From Marinilabilia sp964403175 (GTDB taxonomy: Bacteria > Bacteroidota > Bacteroidia > Bacteroidales > Marinilabiliaceae), in the NCBI GenBank assembly GCA_964403175.1, contig CAYOFH010000176.1, positions 1-6,069 of the forward strand: a stretch of 6,069 bases of DNA. The letters are read 5' to 3'. A program made the position numbers and the translations under genes. Within the stretch, counting starts at the first letter, position 1. Each line of letters opens with the position of its first letter. This document shows positions 1-6,069 of the stretch, piece after piece. The notes under the pieces are model-generated. The model searched no databases, was not told the DNA's origin, and worked only from the letters and a program-made list of their open reading frames with translations.

Positions 1-1130
1 GCGGCATAAAAAAAGTTAAATGCCCCGAATACCGAAACAGGCATAGCCACCATTACAACCAGCACCAACGGCAGGTTTTCAAGAAATATCCAAAGAATAA
101 AAATAGCAAGAAGGCCTCCAACTAATGCCAGCCAAATGATTTGGTCAATGTTTTCCTCAATTTCTTCGGCTGAATTCGACTGGATTTCCAAAATTAATCC
201 CCTGGTAGCAAAATCGTCATTTATGGAAGCCACTTCTGATTTTACCTTATCGGAAAGTTCAATAAGATTGACCTGTGACTCCCTGACCAGTGATACAGTG
301 ACTACATCCTGCCCGTTTACCCGGCTGAATGAATCGGGGTCGCGAACTCCATAGCTGATGGTAGCAATATCCGAAAGTAACAGAGGGCCATCTTCATTGA
401 TCACAATTTGCCCTATATCGGACGGAGATAAATATTCCGCCCCGGCATTGACAAAAAAGCGGGTTCCATGCTGATGTACTTCACCTACAAAGGTTTTTGA
501 TTGCTGACCGGAACTTATTTGCTGACGAATGTCATTCATGGTGATATCGTAACTGTCCAGTTCGTCACGGTTCAGCGTCACAGTTACTGTTTTCTCCCGT
601 CCACCAAAAACCTGAACAGAAGCCACGCCATCAACGGCCATAAAACGATCGTTTATTTCCTGCTCAAGTAATGTACGAATACGGTCAGCCCCACCCTCAC
701 CGGCCACCTGAATCTGCATAAATTCGGTGTTAATCTGTTCCATATCCACGCGCACGACTTCTGCCATAAATCCTTCAGGTAATCGGTTTCTCACTGCATC
801 AACCTGCTCCGTCAGTTTCAGATAAGCATACCTCATATCGGCCTGCTGCGCAAAGTAAACAGAGATTATGCCCCCGTCGGGCATCACCCTTGATTCAATT
901 TTCTCTACTTTATCCAGTCGTCCGGCTGTTCCCTCAAGAGGGATAATCGCCTCCCGTTCCACATATTGAAGGTCACGCTCCACAGGTGCCATGACGCGTA
1001 TGAAAAGAACAGGCAATTCCATAGCGGGAATCAGTTCCACCGACAATGACCGGTAACTAAAAACCCCCAGCATGGTAAGTGCCAAAAAGAACATACTTAC
1101 CAGAACTTTTCTGTTTATTAATTGCTTCAT
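1..1130 (-). CDS. RND efflux permease, second of tandem pair (N-terminal 376 residues; truncated by window edge)
   Basis: Inner-membrane proton-driven efflux permease of the ACR_tran/AcrB superfamily. It is read on the minus strand from the ATG at 1130-1128 and stays open to the left edge, so the C-terminal two thirds lie outside. The visible part matches the N-terminal architecture. TM1 is at about residues 10-26. The periplasmic porter segment follows, with the ELIPAMELPVLFIRV motif at 32-46, a family-typical position. The PN2 region includes GVASVQVFGGREKTVTV at 168-184. TM2 is at about 331-350, and TM3 begins around 353. The TM4 proton-relay motif is beyond the edge, so activity cannot be judged. 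Its start overlaps the stop of the preceding permease by four bases (ATGA), implying translational coupling and one operon. It is clearly a different protein from its neighbour, so it is a diverged paralogue and not a recent duplicate. No strong ribosome binding site precedes it. Family assignment is firm; substrate is unknown. Confidence 0.93.
   Translation of the reverse strand, partial: MKQLINRKVLVSMFFLALTMLGVFSYRSLSVELIPAMELPVLFIRVMAPVERDLQYVEREAIIPLEGTAGRLDKVEKIESRVMPDGGIISVYFAQQADMRYAYLKLTEQVDAVRNRLPEGFMAEVVRVDMEQINTEFMQIQVAGEGGADRIRTLLEQEINDRFMAVDGVASVQVFGGREKTVTVTLNRDELDSYDITMNDIRQQISSGQQSKTFVGEVHQHGTRFFVNAGAEYLSPSDIGQIVINEDGPLLLSDIATISYGVRDPDSFSRVNGQDVVTVSLVRESQVNLIELSDKVKSEVASINDDFATRGLILEIQSNSAEEIEENIDQIIWLALVGGLLAIFILWIFLENLPLVLVVMVAMPVSVFGAFNFFYA
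1127..1130 (-). promoter_or_regulatory. ATGA stop/start overlap coupling the two permeases
   Basis: The TGA stop of the complete permease (1129-1127) overlaps the ATG of the second permease (1130-1128). No good Shine-Dalgarno sequence lies just upstream (only a weak AGAG about eight bases away), so termination-reinitiation is the likely way the second permease is translated. This would tie the amounts of the two proteins together, as expected for subunits of one complex. The overlap is seen directly; the mechanism is inferred. Confidence 0.8.
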
Positions 1131-4100
1131 GAGGCACTCTTTTGTTTGCGTCCGGAACCATCGAACAATTCATAAACACATGGAATTACCACCAACGTAA
1201 GCAAAGTGGATGTAAAAAGGCCTGCTATCACAGCGATTGCTAAAGGCGAACGCAAAGAAGCACCTTGCCCTATAGAAAGTGCCAGCGGAAACAACGCCAA
1301 AATGGTAGTAAGGGAGGTCATCAGGATGGGACGCAAACGATCTCTGGCAGCATTCATAACAGCTTCCCGCAATATTAATCCCTGACTTTTATACTGATTG
1401 ATGGCATCCACCAAAATAATGGAATCATTTACTGCAATACCACCAAGCATCACTACCCCTATAAAAGCCATGATGTTAAAACTAATGCCAAGCAACCAGA
1501 AAGCAAGAATAGTTCCCACTCCTGCCAGCGGAATAGTCAGCAAAATAGTAAAGGGATGGATCAGAGATTCGAACTGTGCCGCCATTACCATATAAACCAG
1601 GACCACCGAGAGAATCAGCGCAAATAAAAGCTGCGAGAACGATTCTGTTCTGCGTTGCTCATCCCCCGTTATTAAAACACGATAGCCCGTAGGAATTACA
1701 ATATCAGCTACTACTGTTTCTCCACGTTCCACCACCTTATCAAAAGGTTCGCCCGATACCACTCCGGCATAAACTTTCCCCACACGACTCTGGTTATCGC
1801 GAAGGATCTCTCCCGGTTCATGTCCCACCTCTATACGGGCAAGTTCATTTAGCCGGTAGATCTCCTCACCGTTCACTATTTCCAAATTTGAAAGATCACT
1901 TACATTCAATTCCTTACCCGAAACTTTAATTTCAGTACGGCTACCATTTTCTTCCAGAGAACCGGCATCCTGTTTCTGCAGAGAAGCCTGCACCTGTGAG
2001 ATAATACTCTGAATACTCATCCCAAGCATTCCTGCTTTCATGCGGTCTATGCGGATATCCACTTCGGGTGCCTCCTCCTCAAAGGAGGTAGATACATTTA
2101 ATAAATCGGGAATAATGCTAAGTTTCTGTGAAATCTGAGAAGTGATTGCTTTCAGCACATCGGTGTCCGGACCCAGAACCTCAAGCACAAAAGGTGACTC
2201 ATCATCCCCGGCAAGCGATTTAAGTGCAGGTTCTGTCTGACCATATTGAATATCAAGTTCGTTAACATCAGCATATAAACTGTCAAGTGTTGCTGCCAAA
2301 ATACCTGGACCGGATTTGGAAACTCCGGAAAAAGATATTTTCAGAAATCCTTCATTCTCACCTCTTGAAAAAGATTGTCCCGATTCGGTTACGGCAGGTC
2401 CGGCATGTGCATAAATCCATTGAAGGGATCCCTCAGGCATTATGCGACGAACCGATTGTGAAACAGACAAAAGAGTTTCATTAGTAGCTTTCAGGCGTGT
2501 TCCCGGGGGAAGTGTAATTTCAATCTCCAATTCATCCGACGAGGCATCAGGTAAAAAAGAAGATCCGACAAAAGGTATCAGTGCATAACTTCCGGCCATT
2601 AACAAAACACCTGCTATAAGCACAAATCTTTTGTGATCCAGAGCCTTTTTAAGGAAGTAATGATAAAAGTTCCATTTCAGAGGCTTTGATACTGAAAGAG
2701 AACGGTTCTTTCGAATGAGTTTGGTACTTAATAAAGGAACCACCATCAGGGCCACCCCGAGCGAACAAAAAAGACTGAAAGCCACAGTCCATGCCTGATC
2801 TTTAAAAAATTCGCCCGATACACCCTGGAGGTACACAATGGGCAGAAAAACGACCACTGTAGTGAGAGTGGACGCCACAATGGCTCCCCCCACACTTCCT
2901 GCACCTTCTATTGCAGCATCTTTAAGGGATTTTCCTTTTTCCAGCAGCCGGTAAATATTTTCCAACACAATAATGGCATTATCCACCAACATTCCGGCAC
3001 CCAGCGCCAATCCGCCAAGTGTCATAAGATTCAGTGTCAAATCGTTGAAATACATCAGCCCGAAAGTGGCCACTACCGATAAAGGGATAGCAATACTTAC
3101 AACCAACGTGGCTCCCCAGTTCCTGAGAAAAAGGAAAAGGACCACCACGGCAAAAAGAATTCCAAGCAATGCACTGTCACTAACCTCAGCCACAGAGGCT
3201 TCAATAAATTCCCCCTGATTTTCCACCACATCTAATCTTAACCCCAAATTGTTTGCAGAAAATTCATCGAGGGTTTCAAACACCGCACTGGTCATCTCTA
3301 CAGTATTGTAGCGGTTCTCTTTATAGATATAGACTCCCAGACAATCGGTTCCGTCTATGCTTACCATACTCGCAGGCTTGTTTTCAAGCAGGCCAACATC
3401 CGCAACATCTTTTAGCAAAACAGGAGATCCTGAATAGCCGGACTCCCGGTCTGCACCGGCCATTTTTATTACCAGATTCCGGATATCCGAAGGTTTCGAT
3501 ATGGCACTGCTTCCCCTGACAACATAACGATGTCCCTTCTCTTCAATATACCCGCCACTCACATTCTGATTAAAACTATTGATTTTTTCGGCTACCTGTT
3601 CCAGTGTTATCCCAAATGACCTTATAGCATCCTGATTCACTTTCACTTCTACCACATACTCCCGCTCACCTGCAAGGGCCACATCAGCCACACCCTCCAG
3701 CCGTACCAATTCGGGACGCAAAACATTATCAACCAGTAAACGCAGCTGATTCAAATCCCGCCCCAACGAATCGGAAAGAGCAACCTGAATAACCGGATCA
3801 GCATTGGGATTAAAACGGGAAATACTCAATTCCTCAACATCATCACGGTTAGAATAAGGCGATAATACTTTTTGTAATTCCAGAAATGCCTGATCCATAT
3901 CACTATCCCATGAATAAGAAATGGTAAGACGTGCCCGACCTGCCATGATTGAGGACTCCGCATTTATCACTCCTTTTTGGCGGACAATAAGCGCCTCTAT
4001 GGGTATTATCAGTTGTTTTTCAATCTCGGCAGGTGGTCGCTCTCCGGCATCTATCTCCACAAACAAGCGCGGATTGTCGATTTCGGGCATCAGATTGGTT

Positions 4101-4201
4101 CCAAGTCGGGAGAGTGAGATGAATCCCAGTAACAAAACCGCTAAGACAATCATCGATACCGTTACAGGGTTTTTAATGGAAAATCTAGGTAAACTTCTCA
4201 T
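1127..4201 (-). CDS. RND efflux permease, complete (AcrB/MdtB-C-like, HAE-1-type)
   Basis: Inner-membrane proton/substrate antiporter of a tripartite efflux pump, 1024 residues, normal for the family. TM1 is at about 11-30. Porter subdomains lie in 35-335 (MPEIDNPRLFVEI at 38-50, NADPVIQVAL at 133-142). TM2-TM6 fall in about 343-493, TM7 at about 527-545, and the second periplasmic half at about 550-850. TM8-TM12 fall in about 855-1010, with the conserved RLRPILMTSLTTILALFPL at 955-973. TM4 has GMLVDNAIIVLEN (403-415): D407 is kept, but the second AcrB aspartate is N408. TM10 has GGIAVNDSIILVD (920-932): the AcrB lysine position is N925, followed by D926. The start is firm because an in-frame TAA lies at 4210-4208, three codons upstream. 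There is no Shine-Dalgarno sequence in the AT-rich leader. It sits 433 bases behind the adaptor gene and overlaps the second permease by four bases. The context suggests a heteromeric MdtBC-like pump; substrates are unknown. Confidence 0.97.
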   Translation of the reverse strand: MRSLPRFSIKNPVTVSMIVLAVLLLGFISLSRLGTNLMPEIDNPRLFVEIDAGERPPAEIEKQLIIPIEALIVRQKGVINAESSIMAGRARLTISYSWDSDMDQAFLELQKVLSPYSNRDDVEELSISRFNPNADPVIQVALSDSLGRDLNQLRLLVDNVLRPELVRLEGVADVALAGEREYVVEVKVNQDAIRSFGITLEQVAEKINSFNQNVSGGYIEEKGHRYVVRGSSAISKPSDIRNLVIKMAGADRESGYSGSPVLLKDVADVGLLENKPASMVSIDGTDCLGVYIYKENRYNTVEMTSAVFETLDEFSANNLGLRLDVVENQGEFIEASVAEVSDSALLGILFAVVVLFLFLRNWGATLVVSIAIPLSVVATFGLMYFNDLTLNLMTLGGLALGAGMLVDNAIIVLENIYRLLEKGKSLKDAAIEGAGSVGGAIVASTLTTVVVFLPIVYLQGVSGEFFKDQAWTVAFSLFCSLGVALMVVPLLSTKLIRKNRSLSVSKPLKWNFYHYFLKKALDHKRFVLIAGVLLMAGSYALIPFVGSSFLPDASSDELEIEITLPPGTRLKATNETLLSVSQSVRRIMPEGSLQWIYAHAGPAVTESGQSFSRGENEGFLKISFSGVSKSGPGILAATLDSLYADVNELDIQYGQTEPALKSLAGDDESPFVLEVLGPDTDVLKAITSQISQKLSIIPDLLNVSTSFEEEAPEVDIRIDRMKAGMLGMSIQSIISQVQASLQKQDAGSLEENGSRTEIKVSGKELNVSDLSNLEIVNGEEIYRLNELARIEVGHEPGEILRDNQSRVGKVYAGVVSGEPFDKVVERGETVVADIVIPTGYRVLITGDEQRRTESFSQLLFALILSVVLVYMVMAAQFESLIHPFTILLTIPLAGVGTILAFWLLGISFNIMAFIGVVMLGGIAVNDSIILVDAINQYKSQGLILREAVMNAARDRLRPILMTSLTTILALFPLALSIGQGASLRSPLAIAVIAGLFTSTLLTLVVIPCVYELFDGSGRKQKSAS

Positions 4202-4354
4202 TGTATTTTAATGGTTAATTTGTCTTTGCCCGAAAGTCAAAAACTACACTATTCTCATTTTAAAAACAGTCATTTACAGAAACTAAAGTTTAATCACACT
4301 TTGTTAATATATTCTTCTGCCTAACAAAACATTAATACAATAACTCATATTCCG

Positions 4355-4372
4355 AAAAACCTGTAATCAGGT
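4355..4372 (-). terminator. Small hairpin plus T run, possible weak terminator or attenuator
   Basis: On the minus strand ACCTG (4372-4368), loop ATTA and CAGGT (4363-4359) form a perfect five-base-pair stem followed directly by further Ts (4358-4355). It has the shape and orientation of an intrinsic terminator for transcripts leaving the adaptor gene, about 260 bases after its stop and 155 bases before the permease start. The stem is short and could arise by chance. If functional it would lower permease transcription relative to the adaptor. Confidence 0.22.
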
Positions 4373-4559
4373 GTAAGTTGTTTTGCTTCACTCACAACAT
4401 ATTTTTACAGGGTTGTACGGGCCAACGGAGTTAACAAAATAAAAACAACTGTCCGATTTTTTTATTCTAATACTAATTACCGCTCGACTTTGCTTGTAAA
4501 CAATCCCCCATGACCGGAGAGCCTTCCCATCTTCCACCCTCCAGTCCGGGACTATAAGT

Positions 4560-4629
4560 GCCAGAAGCCGGGAACCAAAAGCTATGAGCTATGATCTAAA
4601 AGCCAAGAGCTAAAAGCTAAAAGCCAACA
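4560..4629. repeat. Ten degenerate 7-base tandem repeats, consensus GCYAARA (plus strand)
   Basis: Ten consecutive heptamers in strict register fill these 70 bases. They include GCCAGAA (4560), GCCGGGA (4567), ACCAAAA (4574), GCTATGA (4581 and 4588), TCTAAAA (4595), GCCAAGA (4602), GCTAAAA (4609 and 4616) and GCCAACA (4623). The array begins six bases beyond the adaptor stop codon. As RNA from the operon strand the unit reads roughly UYUURGC. Because seven is not a multiple of three, the TAG in the minus-strand units falls in all three reading frames, so the array blocks read-through translation. Units differ by substitutions without losing register, which points to an old or constrained array. 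Function is unknown; a spreading intergenic repeat family or an RNA-protein binding site are both possible. Confidence 0.75.
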
Positions 4630-4634
4630 TTCCA

Positions 4635-5693
4635 TCACTTCACCTCATCCTCTATCTTTACTTTTGAACCATCCCGCAAAGTTTCAAAACCTTTGATCAC
4701 TACCTGCTCTCCATTTTCCAGCCCATCTACAATTTCAATACGGTCTTTACTTTCCAGTCCGGTTTGGACAATCCGCTTCCGGGCTGTTTCCCCATCTACC
4801 ACAAAAACAAACTCTCCTCCCATCTGAGACAGAACCACGTTGGGAGGAACCGCCAAAGTACTATCTCGTTGTTCCACAATGATTCCGGCATTTACAAACA
4901 TTCCTGGCCTTAAAAGATCATCACTGTTTGGAACTTCAATCCGTCCCTTAAAAGAGCGTGTGGCAACATCCAGGGCAGGAGAAAGCTGCGAAATAGTTCC
5001 TGTAACGGTATCTTTAGCAGACGAATAGCTGGTAATATGGGCATATTGTCCGGCTTTAACCTTTCCAAATGAAGAAGCAGGCAGAGTAACATTTAGTATC
5101 ATCTTGTCATAATTCATAATACTAACCATTTCTACACCCTGTTGGATCCTTACACCCTGGGAATAATAGGGCAAAAAGGTAATTACCCCTTCAAATGGCG
5201 CTTCAATACTCATTTTAGCAAGATTTATTTGAGCGTTTTCATATGTTTTCCGCGCAGTTACCAGATTGCGTTCAGCATTAACCAGTTCCCTTTGGGTAAC
5301 ACCTCCTTTTTCATACAGGGCCTTCTGCTTTTCATATTCCTGTTCAGATATCTCCAGATTAAGTCGCTCTCCCTCAATATCGGTGGTGTTGCGATAAGCT
5401 TTGTCTTCCAGTCTGATAATTACATCTCCTTTGCTCACCTCGTCTCCCATTCTATAGAGAGTACCCGTTGAAGGATTCTTCTGCAGAAAATACTCACCTG
5501 ACATCTCATTCGTCAGGGATACAGAACCTTCAGGCAGCAAATCGCCGGTAACCGTAACAACCTCTCTGACAGTGCCGGGAGTTAGGTTCTGGACTGTCAC
5601 ATCTACAGCCACATCCATATTAAAACGTTGGTTCTGATTACCGCAACCGGCAATAATCAGAGTAAAAAGTAAAGCACAAAATATTTTTTTCAT
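4635..5693 (-). CDS. RND efflux periplasmic adaptor lipoprotein (HlyD/AcrA membrane-fusion family)
   Basis: Membrane-fusion protein that links the inner-membrane RND permease to a TolC-like outer-membrane channel, 352 residues, typical of short RND adaptors. It starts with a lipoprotein signal (basic KK, hydrophobic run, lipobox IAGC with Cys17), so it is probably lipid-anchored facing the periplasm. Domains in order: first lipoyl half about 54-97, alpha hairpin about 98-158, second lipoyl half about 159-192 (MSIEAPFEGVITFLP), beta-barrel about 194-273 (LLRPGMFVNAGI), membrane-proximal domain about 278-348 (LAVPPNVVL, GLENGEQVVIKG). The hairpin tip carries K122, L126 and T133 at the spacing of the R-L-S motif used for TolC contact, so it is a conservative variant. 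The start is firm because an in-frame TAA lies at 5711-5709, six codons upstream. No Shine-Dalgarno sequence is evident. It precedes two permease genes on the same strand, which supports an MdtABC-like set. Family assignment is secure; substrate is not. Confidence 0.96.
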   Translation of the reverse strand: MKKIFCALLFTLIIAGCGNQNQRFNMDVAVDVTVQNLTPGTVREVVTVTGDLLPEGSVSLTNEMSGEYFLQKNPSTGTLYRMGDEVSKGDVIIRLEDKAYRNTTDIEGERLNLEISEQEYEKQKALYEKGGVTQRELVNAERNLVTARKTYENAQINLAKMSIEAPFEGVITFLPYYSQGVRIQQGVEMVSIMNYDKMILNVTLPASSFGKVKAGQYAHITSYSSAKDTVTGTISQLSPALDVATRSFKGRIEVPNSDDLLRPGMFVNAGIIVEQRDSTLAVPPNVVLSQMGGEFVFVVDGETARKRIVQTGLESKDRIEIVDGLENGEQVVIKGFETLRDGSKVKIEDEVK

Positions 5694-6001
5694 CCGTATA
5701 AAATTTATTTATTAACGCCGGATGGAACTCGCATGTAAGAACTTATTCATGTTCTTTTGAGGCTTCATTACCATGCTCGTTTCACCCGAAGGAGTTTTAT
5801 TTTTAAGCCTGCTTTATTGACTTCGTCGATCTTCGATTCATGAATTATCGTTATGAGATGTTCAGATATCAAGAAATACAATCAACCGCAAATAAAATAG
5901 ATGTAGGATATAATGAATTATTTTCAAATCCATTTTATTGAGAACGATTGTATTTTGCAGATAGCCGGACATCCGAATAGATTATTGGTGAATAATTCAG
6001 G
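5694..6001. other. Non-coding leader upstream of the adaptor gene
   Basis: These 308 bases lie between the stop of the partial gene at the right edge and the adaptor start, all on the minus strand. The region should contain the operon promoter unless transcription enters from the upstream gene. I found no exact TAnnTTTG element on the minus strand. Short dyads are present, for example ATTCATGAAT at 5836-5845 and AAGAAC/GTTCTT arms around 5728-5747, but none is longer than chance allows in this much sequence. I found no tRNA, riboswitch or convincing small gene. Confidence 0.6.
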
Positions 6002-6069
6002 CTAGTATTTCGACAAATCAGGTACAATCCCTTCACCCATTTCAAAATCATAGAGTGTCTGAATCTTCA
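6002..6069 (-). CDS. C-terminal end of an unrecognised protein (partial)
   Basis: A minus-strand frame enters from the right edge and ends at TAG (6004-6002), giving 21 visible residues ending LYDFEMGEGIVPDLSKY. The other minus-strand frame that covers the start of this stretch is broken by TGA codons. The residue composition (charged and aromatic residues well mixed, no low complexity) looks like a real protein end. I do not recognise the family from so little. It lies 308 bases upstream of the adaptor on the same strand. It could be the operon's previous gene, such as an outer-membrane channel or regulator, or an unrelated neighbour; nothing visible decides this. Confidence 0.45.
   Translation of the reverse strand, partial: KIQTLYDFEMGEGIVPDLSKY

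Larger units (their letters stand above)
4202..4634. other. Long non-coding gap between adaptor and permease genes
   Basis: This 433-base stretch separates two genes whose products work in one complex and which are usually only a few bases apart. I found no open frame with coding character on either strand. It has two compositional halves. About 4202-4500 is strongly AT-rich. About 4500-4634 is richer in G and C and ends in a heptamer array (4560-4629). A small hairpin with a T run on the minus strand lies at 4355-4372. I searched the minus strand for the Bacteroidota -7 element TAnnTTTG and found only off-by-one versions, such as the nine-base TAGTTTTTG around 4240. A second promoter for the permeases is therefore possible but not shown. 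Confidence 0.7.

Noticed and set aside
3253..3519. Plus-strand open frame of 88 codons
   Set aside because: It lies wholly inside the complete permease gene on the opposite strand and shows no domain character; an antisense shadow.
1127..4201. Heavy-metal (CusA-type) permease assignment
   Set aside because: The TM4 and TM10 motifs and the adaptor resemble drug/amphiphile-type pumps, and I saw no methionine-rich metal-binding pattern.
3921..4211. Plus-strand open frame of 96 codons over the permease start
   Set aside because: It is antisense to the conserved N-terminus of the permease and only extends a few bases into the gap; a shadow.
4560..4629. Heptamer array considered as a CRISPR remnant
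   Set aside because: Units are 7 bases with no spacers, which is incompatible with CRISPR repeats, and there are no cas genes.
5142..5471. Plus-strand open frame of 109 codons
   Set aside because: It is antisense to the adaptor hairpin and lipoyl region, with no family resemblance. The adaptor frame explains this sequence fully.
5836..5845. Palindrome ATTCATGAAT as a possible operator
   Set aside because: Several 10-base palindromes are expected by chance in a window this size, and no second copy or promoter context supports it.
5898..5928. Possible Bacteroidota promoter for the adaptor: TTTG (5928-5925), 19-base spacer, TACATCTA (5905-5898) on the minus strand
   Set aside because: The -7 element matches TAnnTTTG poorly, so it is not strong enough to annotate.
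5981..5996. Inverted repeat ATTATT-GGTG-AATAAT just after the partial gene's stop
   Set aside because: The stem is all A/T and no T run follows on the minus strand, so it is not a convincing terminator.
5913..6005. Plus-strand 30-codon open frame in the leader
   Set aside because: It is short, has no recognisable features, and overlaps the end of the minus-strand partial gene; the length is expected by chance.

Overview
The window holds most of a tripartite RND (resistance-nodulation-division) efflux operon. Everything coding is on the minus strand and reads right to left. Weak or absent Shine-Dalgarno sequences, AT-rich leaders, a lipoprotein-type adaptor and the overall protein style suggest Bacteroidota. 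This is an inference from sequence style, since there is no rRNA or other marker gene here.

Layout in transcription order, from high to low coordinates. At 6069-6002 is the last 21 residues of an unrecognised protein. At 6001-5694 is a 308-base non-coding leader. At 5693-4635 is a complete periplasmic adaptor lipoprotein (HlyD/AcrA-like, 352 residues). At 4634-4202 is an unusually long 433-base gap. It carries ten degenerate heptamer units directly behind the adaptor gene and a small hairpin followed by a T run. At 4201-1127 is a complete RND permease (1024 residues). At 1130-1 are the first 376 residues of a second, different RND permease, whose start overlaps the previous stop as ATGA and which runs off the left edge.

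The adaptor would be lipid-anchored in the inner membrane, dock on the permeases, and link them to a TolC-like outer-membrane channel, so that proton-driven export crosses both membranes. The translationally coupled permease pair next to one adaptor resembles the MdtABC arrangement and suggests a heteromeric pump. No outer-membrane factor or regulator is visible in the window. Substrates cannot be inferred.

This is essentially an ordinary efflux locus and I see no novel defence or mobile system. The points worth a second look are the heptamer array and possible attenuator in the adaptor-permease gap, and the altered proton-relay residues of the complete permease (D407/N408 and N925/D926 instead of the AcrB-type DD and K).
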